A stretch of DNA of 5,370 nt from assembly GCA_003561495.1 (NCBI GenBank), contig PWWM01000114.1:1-5370 (forward strand). Direction: 5' to 3'. Shown one piece after another: positions 1 to 5,370 of this stretch. How positions within the stretch are numbered: the stretch's first letter is position 1; every line of letters begins with the position of its first letter. The notes under the pieces are model-generated. The model worked only from the letters and a program-made list of their open reading frames with translations. It ran no database searches and was not told the origin of the DNA. The DNA comes from Gammaproteobacteria bacterium. Lineage in GTDB: Bacteria; Pseudomonadota; Gammaproteobacteria; Xanthomonadales; Wenzhouxiangellaceae. A program made the position numbers and the translations under genes.

Positions 1-470
1 AAGAAGCGGCACTCGACCAGGCGCACCAGTTCCGGGTTGATCTGTTCGAGCCGTTCGAGCAACTGATCGACGAAGACGATCTGCTCGACACGTTCGTCGA
101 CCGATGAGGGCAGGTTGTCAAGATCGGCCGATACTTGTGTGCCGGTGCGCTTTTCGGTCATCTGGTTTCGAGCATGATCGACGATGATCTGGCGCATGGC
201 GCAGGCGGCGATGGCGAAAAAGTGGTCGCGGTTAGTGAACCGCATCTGATTTCCGGCCTGCAGCTTGGCGTAGCTTTCGTTGACCAGGGCGGTGGTGTCG
301 AGCATCTGCCCGGGTCGCAGGCGGCTGAGCTGCTGACGCGCGATGCTGCGGAGATCCTCGTAAATCAGCGGGACCAGTTCGTCGAAGGCTTCGCTGTCTC
401 CTTCCCGCCAGGCGCTCAGGCGAACCGTGATGTGGCCTGCATTCGTCACGATTTCACCCGTTTCGACCAT
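1..470 (-). CDS. ECF-family RNA polymerase sigma factor, kinase-associated (ECF43-like) type; C-terminus cut by window edge
   Basis: This partial gene encodes at least 156 residues and runs off the left edge. I read it by translating the reverse complement. It should direct RNA polymerase to a specific promoter set. Region 2 is clear: residues 58-68 read DTTALVNESYA, residues 80-95 contain NRDHFFAIAACAMRQI, and the basic stretch IIVDHARNQMTEKRTG follows (95-110). This series is characteristic of the Sigma70_ECF/TIGR02999 group found next to Ser/Thr kinases. A linker (about 111-125) leads into region 4, which stops at VRLVECRF, so the helix-turn-helix is missing. Family members are usually about 180-200 residues. 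The ATG at 470-468 is the start: an in-frame TGA lies two codons upstream, and AAGGAG sits 11 nt before it. A GTG at codon 8 is less likely. The gene is divergent from the TPR kinase. The acidic motif of ordinary ECF region 2.2 is here D58-T-T-A. Confidence 0.93.
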   Translation of the reverse strand, partial: MVETGEIVTNAGHITVRLSAWREGDSEAFDELVPLIYEDLRSIARQQLSRLRPGQMLDTTALVNESYAKLQAGNQMRFTNRDHFFAIAACAMRQIIVDHARNQMTEKRTGTQVSADLDNLPSSVDERVEQIVFVDQLLERLEQINPELVRLVECRF

Positions 471-641
471 GATTCAGATTTCTCCTTGGCGTTCAACGCA
501 AGGCGCCGTTTGGTCAACTCTGTCCTGAAAGACGTCATCGTCCAGGGAAGTCTGCCACCAGCGCTGCTACCGATTTGAGCTTGACAGGGACTCAACTTAT
601 CATGATCGTCAGGATACCAAAGGGACTCTGGAACCCCGGTC
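471..641. other. Divergent intergenic region between sigma factor and TPR kinase genes
   Basis: This 171-bp region must hold the promoters of both divergent genes, or one shared control site. On the plus strand there is a perfect TTGACA at 581-586, but nothing resembling TATAAT lies 16-18 bp downstream (TATCAT at 598-603 is only 11 bp away). The TTGACA sits inside a short inverted repeat, TTGAG (575-579) and CTCAA (591-595). No convincing promoter could be placed on the minus strand. This would fit activator- or ECF-dependent transcription, but the sequence alone does not show it. Confidence 0.5.
482..487 (-). promoter_or_regulatory. Shine-Dalgarno AAGGAG for the sigma factor gene
   Basis: The minus strand reads AAGGAG, 11 nt before the ATG at 470. 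The spacing is slightly long but acceptable. It favours ATG 470 over the GTG seven codons downstream, which has no comparable purine run at normal distance. Confidence 0.6.
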
Positions 642-3248
642 GTGGATTCAATCAGCAGATTGCGTGATCTTGATCGCTGGCTCGAACGGCGGCTTGCTGG
701 CGAAGAAAGCGAGGCGCCCGGCGATCCCGGTTCCGACGATCCTCTCGCAGCGCGCCTCCTGGCTGCCGCCGGCCAGCCGTTGGCTGCGCTGTCGCGACCG
801 CCTGGCAGCGATCCGGATTTGGGCAATGCGCTGGCCGCCGCCCTGGCGGACAGCGGCGAGATCGGTCCTGGAACGATAATCGGGCCATTCAGAATCGAGT
901 GCGCCGTCGGGTCGGGCGGCATGGGTGTGGTTTACCAGGCGAGGCGGGTCGATGCCGGCTTCGAGCAAACGGTGGCGTTGAAGGTGCTTGCTGACCAGCG
1001 GCCGTTGGGCGATGTCGTGGACCGCTTTGAGCTCGAGCGACAGCTTCTTTCCAGGCTGGAACATCCGGGAATCGCGCGCCTGATCGACGGTGGGGTGACA
1101 GGGGCCGGTCGACCGTGGTTCGCCATGGAGTATGTCCAGGGGCAGCCGATCGATGCATGGTGCCGGGAACAGAGACTGGATCTTGACGCCCGCATCGAAC
1201 TGGTTATCCAGGTCTGTGAGGCGCTGGAATACGCTCATGGCCAGATGGTGCTGCACCGGGATATCAAGCCGGCGAATATCCTGGTTGACGGGGAGGGCCG
1301 AGTCCGGTTGGTTGATTTCGGGCTGGGCAAGGTTCAGGCCGAACTGGCTCAAGACGAAGTCGAGGTCACGCGGCTGAGCCGGCGCTGGTTGACGCCGGAG
1401 TATGCCAGCCCCGAGCAGCTTTGCGGACACGCCATCGATGTACGCTCGGAGGTTTATCAGGCCGGCCTGGTGCTGTATCGCTTGCTGTGCATCGATTCGC
1501 CATTCAACGTGACCACGGATTCCCCGGCCGACTGGATCGAGGCGGTGACCCGAACGGTGCCGGCCGCGCCCAGCATGCGTTGGCGAAACGATGCGGAAGG
1601 GGCTGAACAGTTCGGTGCGTCGGCGCAACAGCTCAGCCGGCGCCTGAAGGGTGACCTGGACATGATTGTTCTGATGGCGCTGAGGAAGGAACCGGAGCGT
1701 CGGTACGGCAGCGTGCGGGCACTGGCAGATGATCTGCGGCGTTACCTGGACGGGCGGCCGGTGACAGCCCGACCCGATAGTCTCGGCTACCGGCTGGGCA
1801 AGTTCACCAGACGTCATCCCGCCGGTCTGGCCGCATCGATTGGCGCAGGACTGCTTGCCCTGGGCGCGGTCGCCGTGCATGTCGACCAGCTCCAGACCGA
1901 GCGTGATCGTGCCCAGCTCGAAGCCGACAAGGCGCGCGTGGTGAGTGCGTTTCTCACCGATCTGTTCGAGGTGGCTAATCCGGTTTCCGACACTGCCGAG
2001 CCGTTCACGGTGGAGTCACTGGTTGAAGCGGGGATTAAGAGAATTGAGGAAATCGAAACGGCGCCGCTCAGCCAGGCGGCCGTATTGCGCGCACTGAGCG
2101 CGGTCAATCAGAATATCGGAGACTACGACACGGCGGCCGAGTTGCGGCAGATGGAAGTGGATGCGCTTTTGGCGGCCGACGGGGTTGCGGCCGGCCGGAT
2201 GGCCGACGCCCTGACTCGGCTGGGTCTGGCGCACCATGAAAGGGTCGACTTCGACCATGCCGAAGCTGCCTATCGACAGGCGCAGCAGGTGCTTGAAGGC
2301 AGCGCAGGCCATGAGCAAGCCTGGGCTGAACTGCTCAATGCGCTGGGTAACCTGATGCGGGATCAGGGCCGATTCGAGACGGCGGAACGTCATTACCGTG
2401 AGGCCCTTGAATACATTCGTGCCAGTCAGCCCGGCGGAAGCTTCGAGGCGACCATTCTCAACAATCTGGGTACCGCGCTGATTTATCTCAGCCACTACCG
2501 GGAAGCGCGGGACTTCTTTGAAACCGCACTTGCCATTCGCCGGGAAGTGCTTGGGCCGACACATGCCTGGACGACCATCCCGCTGGGTAATCTTGCCTTC
2601 ACTCTCAGCCAACTGGGTGAATTTGCCGAAGCCGAAGCCCTGTATCACGAGGTCGTCGAGCATCGCATCGCGGCATTGGGCGAGGACCATCCGCGGGTTG
2701 CGGTGCCGGTGCATCAGGTCGGGCGATTGAAATGGGAACAACGCGATCATGACGGTGCGCGCCCCTGGTTGGAGCGGGCGCTGCGAATTCAGCATGACAC
2801 GCTCGGCGCCGACCATCCGCATCTGGCCGTCGGCCAGATGTATCTGTCGCAGGTGCTGATTGAGCAAGGTCAGCTTGATGCAGCCCAATCCCTGATCAGG
2901 GATGGGCTGGACGTTTTACGGTCGGCTTATGAGGAGGAGCATAGGTTTATTGCCCTGGGACTGTGGGCCGAAGGCAACCTGAGACTGGCGCTTGGCCAGG
3001 TCGAACAAGCACGGTTGATGTTCGAGCAGTCGCTCGACATCCGTCGCCAGTTGCATGGTGACGGCCATCGTGACGTGGCTCGTTCGCTCAACGGTTTGGC
3101 GCACGCCTATGATGCCCTGGGCGATCATGAGCTTGCGCGGGAAACCGGGCAGATGGCCCTGTCTATCTACGAAACCGTTCATGTGGCGCCGCAGCAGGCG
3201 CCTGAAGTTCGTGAACTGGCCCTGTTGCTCCAGCCCCGGCCTGACTGA
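642..3248 (+). CDS. Transmembrane Ser/Thr protein kinase with C-terminal TPR repeats
   Basis: This 868-residue Hanks-type kinase transfers phosphate from ATP to Ser/Thr of proteins. The N-terminus (1-75) is Ala/Leu-rich and unassigned. The kinase domain spans about 83-370: glycine loop VGSGGMGVVY (89-98), ATP-binding K114 in VALK, helix-C E132, catalytic loop HRDIKPAN (205-212), DFG at 225-227, and P+1 TPEYASPE (251-258). All core catalytic residues are present, so it should be active. The usually invariant helix-F Asp is Glu270. The basic segment GKFTRRHP (386-393) precedes one hydrophobic helix (394-414), then a charged helical linker (about 415-435) and about nine TPRs (476-845). The kinase is therefore predicted cytoplasmic and the TPRs periplasmic. 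The start is GTG 642: an in-frame TGA at 603-605 excludes upstream starts and no ATG lies between. The ribosome site is weak (GGA at 630-632; AAAGGGA at 619-625 is too far). It is divergent from the sigma factor, its likely partner. Confidence 0.95.
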   Translation: MDSISRLRDLDRWLERRLAGEESEAPGDPGSDDPLAARLLAAAGQPLAALSRPPGSDPDLGNALAAALADSGEIGPGTIIGPFRIECAVGSGGMGVVYQARRVDAGFEQTVALKVLADQRPLGDVVDRFELERQLLSRLEHPGIARLIDGGVTGAGRPWFAMEYVQGQPIDAWCREQRLDLDARIELVIQVCEALEYAHGQMVLHRDIKPANILVDGEGRVRLVDFGLGKVQAELAQDEVEVTRLSRRWLTPEYASPEQLCGHAIDVRSEVYQAGLVLYRLLCIDSPFNVTTDSPADWIEAVTRTVPAAPSMRWRNDAEGAEQFGASAQQLSRRLKGDLDMIVLMALRKEPERRYGSVRALADDLRRYLDGRPVTARPDSLGYRLGKFTRRHPAGLAASIGAGLLALGAVAVHVDQLQTERDRAQLEADKARVVSAFLTDLFEVANPVSDTAEPFTVESLVEAGIKRIEEIETAPLSQAAVLRALSAVNQNIGDYDTAAELRQMEVDALLAADGVAAGRMADALTRLGLAHHERVDFDHAEAAYRQAQQVLEGSAGHEQAWAELLNALGNLMRDQGRFETAERHYREALEYIRASQPGGSFEATILNNLGTALIYLSHYREARDFFETALAIRREVLGPTHAWTTIPLGNLAFTLSQLGEFAEAEALYHEVVEHRIAALGEDHPRVAVPVHQVGRLKWEQRDHDGARPWLERALRIQHDTLGADHPHLAVGQMYLSQVLIEQGQLDAAQSLIRDGLDVLRSAYEEEHRFIALGLWAEGNLRLALGQVEQARLMFEQSLDIRRQLHGDGHRDVARSLNGLAHAYDALGDHELARETGQMALSIYETVHVAPQQAPEVRELALLLQPRPD
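2067..3176 (+). repeat. TPR array within the kinase, about nine units; last five at exact 42-residue period
   Basis: Helix-turn-helix TPR units begin near residues 476, 519, 559, 602, 643, 685, 727, 769 and 811. Each has the expected small residue plus G/D-x-x-x-A pattern, for example GRFETAERHYREAL and GEFAEAEALYHEVV. From the fourth unit on, the helix-B end carries LG-x-x-H or a variant, with His at 641, 683, 725, 767 and 809, exactly 42 residues apart. This is the TPR_10/TPR_12 (kinesin-light-chain-like) spacing rather than the 34-residue form. Such arrays bind peptides or proteins, so this is the probable sensory or docking part of the kinase. Confidence 0.85.
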
Positions 3249-3463
3249 CCCAGGCCCGGCACCGCGCCACGCCGCTGGTCTCGAACCACCAGACCCAACC
3301 GCTAGGTTCAGATGTTGTAGAGCCTTATACTGCCAAGATGATTACAGGGGCGCACCCAACCGTGCCGAGGTAGATCCAAAATCGATCCCGCTTGGCCGCA
3401 GGCTCTGTTGACCGCCGCCGGTCTGCCGGTCGACACTCTGGCTTGATCATTTATGCCGCCGTC

Positions 3464-3482
3464 ATCCCCCCAAACGGGGGTA
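3464..3482. promoter_or_regulatory. Inverted repeat CCCCC-CAAAC-GGGGG, candidate operator
   Basis: The perfect arms CCCCC (3466-3470) and GGGGG (3476-3480) flank a 5-nt centre at 3473. The right arm continues TA, so the minus strand reads TACCCCC, close to the NarL heptamer consensus TACYYMT, although the 5-nt spacing differs from the classical 7-2-7 layout. No T-run follows, so it is not an intrinsic terminator. A second, weaker inverted repeat, CCCG/CGGG (3484-3487 with 3495-3498), is centred 18 bp downstream. Relative to a start point near 3516 the main palindrome lies at about -43, a typical activator position. The binding protein is unknown. Confidence 0.5.
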
Positions 3483-3503
3483 TCCCGACCGTCACGGGCA
3501 GCC

Positions 3504-3509
3504 TAGACT
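3504..3509 (+). promoter_or_regulatory. Possible -10 element TAGACT
   Basis: TAGACT matches four of six positions of TATAAT and lies about 36 bp before the ATG at 3546. The hexamer 17 bp upstream (TATCCC, 3481-3486) is not a -35 box. If this is the promoter, it should need an activator, which the palindrome just upstream could bind. Confidence 0.3.
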
Positions 3510-3531
3510 GTGTGTCTGTCATTGATTGTCC

Positions 3532-3537
3532 AAGGGG
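3532..3537 (+). promoter_or_regulatory. Shine-Dalgarno AAGGGG deciding the start at 3546
   Basis: AAGGGG ends 8 nt before ATG 3546, which is ideal spacing. The longer reading frame could open at GTG 3510, but that start would add 12 residues in front of a well-formed signal sequence and lies within the promoter region. Confidence 0.7.
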
Positions 3538-3545
3538 CGATTCGC

Positions 3546-5003
3546 ATGGTCATTTTTCGTATTGCAGTCCTGGTGCTGCTTGCGGTCGGATGCCAGACAT
3601 TGTCTGCCGAGCAGGGGCAGGGGGACACCCCGGCGCCTCAACTTCGGGTATCACTGCAGCCGCCGGCAGCGTTCTACACTCATAATCTTGGCGCCAACGG
3701 CGCGGGGCAGATGCGATTTGCCGTGCGACTGATGAACAGTGTGACCGCGCAGCCGCCGATCACGGTCCGTACCACCTTGCCTGACGGCATCACGTTCGAC
3801 AGCTTCGCCAATTCCGGCTGGGATTGCAGCGCCGTGGGACAGGAGCTGACCTGCAACTATCTGTTGGCCCTGAGTTCGTCCAGCCCGGAGCGCAATGTGC
3901 GTATTCGCACCAATGTGGCCGGTGATATTCCCGTGCCGGGGGTATCCACCATTCGCCTATTGCGCGAGCATGCTACCCTGCCGCCACCCGATCCGCTCGA
4001 TTGTGACGCGGAGGCCAGCGCGGGTTGGGTCCATTCCGAGACCGGTTGTGTCGAATGGGATGTGCCGAACCTGGAGTCAAGCATCTGGTTCGAGACCAGC
4101 GGCTGGAACCATTCGCCGGCGGTGTTCATGGCCGGGTCGACCGAAAACCTCATCGAAACCACGGTCCGCAGCGTTGGCTTTCACAGCGCCCACCAACCGG
4201 TCCATGCCGTCTTCCTGTTGCCCACCGGTTTTCTTTTCAACCGGGCCGGGCCGAACGGCACGTGGTCGTGCACCGCCGATACGCCGACACCCGACGGTCA
4301 GTGGGTCGACTGTCTCTATACGCTCGGCAGCTACAACATCACCACCGGCCCGTGGCTGCGGGTGGACATGGCCCATGATGTGCCCGTACCGGGCCCGCAC
4401 ACCATCCTCGCCCATGTCGGCAACGAATACCAACGGCCACCGGATGACTTGCAGGAATGTCTCGATCCGGAGCCCCTTACCGGCTGCAGTTCCCATACCA
4501 TTGGCACCGGCACGCCACCCCGGGCACGCATGGAAATCGTCGAGATGAGTCACCAGCCGGCCGCATTCGTACCGCGTGGTCAGGGGCAGCTGCATGTCCA
4601 ATACACCAATGTCGGCGAGGCAACCGCGGGCGCCCTGGCGCTGGAGTTGGCCGCTCCGCCGGGCTTCACGTTCGATCAGGTGGTCTCGTCCACCCCCTTG
4701 ATGAGCTGCAGCGCCAGCGGTGATCCGGCCGCTGGACAATCCCTCAGTTGCAGCGCGCCGTCCGGCCTCGGAGTGGGGCAGCTTGGGCAGGTCTGGCTGA
4801 ATTTTCAGGTGGACTGGGCCGGGGAGTGGAACCTGCCGGTCACGGCGAGTATTGGCGATTCCACCCGTCCTGGCCCGAGTCTGGATGCCTGCGAGGTTGA
4901 CACCGAGCAAAGTGGTTGCGGCCAGCACTCGATCCCGCTGCGTGACGGCCTGTTCTGTGATCGATTCGAACACCCGACCGGTGGGTGCAGGCCGCTGGAT
5001 TGA
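3546..5003 (+). CDS. Exported, probably lipid-anchored protein with three four-cysteine DUF11-like modules
   Basis: This 485-residue protein has no family I can name with certainty. The N-terminus (MVIFRIAVLVLLAVGCQTLSA) is an export signal. LAVGC fits a relaxed lipobox with Cys16 lipidated, while cleavage after Ala21 by signal peptidase I is the alternative. Three similar modules follow (about 33-175, 176-320 and 326-464). Each has a beta-rich first half leading into a P-x-G-x-x-F-like turn (PDGITF, PTGFLF, PPGFTF), as in DUF11/Ig-like surface domains, and four cysteines in the same order: 94/103/153/168, 242/256/305/314 and 388/402/449/458. There are no enzyme motifs, so a structural or adhesive envelope role is inferred. 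The C-terminus LRDGLFCDRFE (466-476) carries F-x3-F-E plus a last cysteine pair (471, 481). ATG 3546 was chosen for its Shine-Dalgarno and signal peptide. The gene is convergent with the histidine kinase, 13 bp apart. Confidence 0.87.
   Translation: MVIFRIAVLVLLAVGCQTLSAEQGQGDTPAPQLRVSLQPPAAFYTHNLGANGAGQMRFAVRLMNSVTAQPPITVRTTLPDGITFDSFANSGWDCSAVGQELTCNYLLALSSSSPERNVRIRTNVAGDIPVPGVSTIRLLREHATLPPPDPLDCDAEASAGWVHSETGCVEWDVPNLESSIWFETSGWNHSPAVFMAGSTENLIETTVRSVGFHSAHQPVHAVFLLPTGFLFNRAGPNGTWSCTADTPTPDGQWVDCLYTLGSYNITTGPWLRVDMAHDVPVPGPHTILAHVGNEYQRPPDDLQECLDPEPLTGCSSHTIGTGTPPRARMEIVEMSHQPAAFVPRGQGQLHVQYTNVGEATAGALALELAAPPGFTFDQVVSSTPLMSCSASGDPAAGQSLSCSAPSGLGVGQLGQVWLNFQVDWAGEWNLPVTASIGDSTRPGPSLDACEVDTEQSGCGQHSIPLRDGLFCDRFEHPTGGCRPLD
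3642..4937 (+). repeat. Three tandem protein modules of about 140-145 residues
   Basis: The modules are diverged at DNA level but share order and spacing. Cys1-Cys2 distances are 9, 14 and 14 residues; Cys2-Cys3 are 50, 49 and 47; Cys3-Cys4 are 15, 9 and 9. A PVPG motif occurs 13-14 residues after the mid-module aromatic or charged strand in modules one and two (IPVPG, VPVPG) and is degraded to NLPV in module three. Each module ends with an acidic loop between Cys3 and Cys4 (ECLDPEPLTGC, ACEVDTEQSGC; module one has a six-residue insertion). This suggests duplication of one domain stabilised by two disulfides, which needs an oxidising extracytoplasmic location. Confidence 0.75.
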
Positions 5004-5016
5004 CGAGTTTCCGCCC

Positions 5017-5370
5017 TCACCCGGACTCACTGTCGGGCAAGGGAACTCGAAGCACGACCTTGGTGCCGCCGGTGGTGCCCTCGTTCCAGTCGATGTTCCC
5101 GCGCAGCGCATCGGCTCGACTGCGCATGGAGCGAGTGCCTTGCCCGGTTTCAGGGCCGGGCCGGAAAGGCTCGGGGCCGTCATCGGTGATGTCCAGCAAA
5201 AGCTGGTCATTGCCCAATGCCGAAACCCGGATTCGTACCTGCCCCGGGGTGGCATGGCGCAAGGCGTTGCTGATGACTTCGCGCACTATGCGGTACAGAT
5301 GCAGCGCGTGGCCCTGGTCCAGCGGCGGGTCGGGCAGCTCGGCCTGCTGCTGCCACTGCAGTTGCACGCC
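5017..5370 (-). CDS. C-terminal ATPase domain of a NarX/DesK-type sensor histidine kinase (partial, N-terminus beyond window)
   Basis: The frame enters from the right edge in mid-gene (117 residues plus TGA), so the sensor, any membrane helices and the phospho-accepting His (HisKA_3) lie outside. Counting from the first full codon, visible elements are the lead-in GVQLQW (1-6), the N-box REVISNALRHA (30-40, Mg-binding N35), the G1 box TDDGPEPF (62-69), the G2 region GTRSMRSRADALRG (78-91) and the terminal GTTGGTKVVLRVPLP (98-112). This order is that of the HATPase_c domain in kinases that pair with LuxR/NarL-family response regulators. The second glycine of the DxGxG box is replaced by Glu67, as in the looser DDG box of DesK. 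The GTG at 5367 encodes an internal Val, not a start. Substrates are ATP and its own dimer partner, then a response regulator, probably encoded near by but not in view. Confidence 0.92.
   Translation of the reverse strand, partial: GVQLQWQQQAELPDPPLDQGHALHLYRIVREVISNALRHATPGQVRIRVSALGNDQLLLDITDDGPEPFRPGPETGQGTRSMRSRADALRGNIDWNEGTTGGTKVVLRVPLPDSESG

Larger units (their letters stand above)
3249..3545. other. 297-bp non-coding region upstream of the exported Cys-rich protein
   Basis: No gene with family-like sequence is visible here. The kinase is not followed by a recognisable intrinsic terminator: a weak stem GGTCT/AGACC (3277-3281 with 3291-3295) has no T-run. TATACT at 3326-3331 resembles a -10 box but lacks a -35 at 16-18 bp. 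A tandem GCCGGTC pair (3417-3423 and 3425-3431, period 8) overlaps a small hairpin, GACCG/CGGTC (3410-3423). Closer to the gene lie the C5/G5 palindrome and the likely promoter, listed separately. The upstream 200 bp are unusually long for so compact a region. Confidence 0.6.

Noticed and set aside
135..578. Plus-strand open frame of 147 codons antisense to the sigma factor
   Set aside because: The minus strand here encodes a clear ECF sigma factor; the plus frame has no family-like sequence and arises from high-GC codon bias.
602..667. Small frame of 21 codons (ATG 602) overlapping the kinase start
   Set aside because: It has no Shine-Dalgarno and no conserved features; a translational-coupling leader cannot be supported from the sequence alone.
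648..1880. Minus-strand open frame of 410 codons opposite the kinase
   Set aside because: It is antisense to intact kinase motifs, is rich in Arg/Gln/His/Pro without domains, and is a typical shadow of a GC-rich gene.
3338..3373. Eleven-codon frame after TATACT
   Set aside because: Too short, no ribosome site, no attenuator-like codon run.
3466..3480. C5/G5 hairpin as a transcription terminator for the kinase gene
   Set aside because: It lies more than 200 bp after the stop codon and is followed by TATCCC rather than a T-run; a DNA-binding site fits better.
3510..3545. GTG 3510 as start of the exported protein
   Set aside because: It would put 12 extra residues before the signal peptide and lacks the well-placed AAGGGG that precedes ATG 3546.
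4077..5255. Minus-strand open frame of 392 codons across the exported-protein gene and into the histidine kinase
   Set aside because: It overlaps two supported genes in other frames and shows no recognisable domain.
5365..5367. GTG as the start of a short 116-residue protein
   Set aside because: The frame stays open to the window edge and the sequence corresponds to the middle of a histidine kinase; the GTG is an internal Val.

Overview
The window comes from a GC-rich (roughly 60-65 %), gene-dense bacterial chromosome. It holds two intact genes and two genes cut by the window edges. The combination of an ECF-type sigma factor with a transmembrane TPR Ser/Thr kinase, a secreted cysteine-rich DUF11-like protein ending in an F-x3-F-E tail, and a NarX/DesK-class histidine kinase is what I would expect from a Xanthomonadales/Wenzhouxiangella-like gammaproteobacterium. 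That placement is inference, because no rRNA or other marker gene is present.

Layout: (1) Positions 1-470, minus strand: a sigma-70 ECF sigma factor of the kinase-associated type, missing the end of region 4 beyond the left edge. (2) 471-641: a 171-bp divergent intergenic region. (3) 642-3248, plus strand: an 868-residue Ser/Thr protein kinase with a cytoplasmic catalytic domain, one membrane helix and about nine TPR repeats predicted to be periplasmic. (4) 3249-3545: a 297-bp non-coding stretch with a striking C5/G5 palindrome, a weak -10 element and a good Shine-Dalgarno. (5) 3546-5003, plus strand: an exported, probably lipid-anchored protein of three similar Ig-like modules with four cysteines each. 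(6) 5017-5370, minus strand: the C-terminal ATPase domain of a NarX/DesK-type histidine kinase, convergent with gene 5 across a 13-bp gap.

How the parts may work together: the sigma factor and kinase look like a divergently transcribed signalling pair. The TPR domain would sense an envelope or protein ligand, and the kinase would phosphorylate targets that may include the sigma factor. The sigma factor has Thr-Thr where ordinary ECF sigmas carry acidic residues in region 2.2, as in the ECF43 type whose activity depends on phosphorylation. The second half looks like an envelope-protein gene whose promoter has a palindrome centred near -43, suited to a dimeric activator. The neighbouring histidine kinase belongs to a class that partners with LuxR/NarL-type regulators, so such a regulator is a reasonable but unproven candidate. 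No RNA genes, CRISPR arrays, insertion sequences or clear intrinsic terminators were seen.
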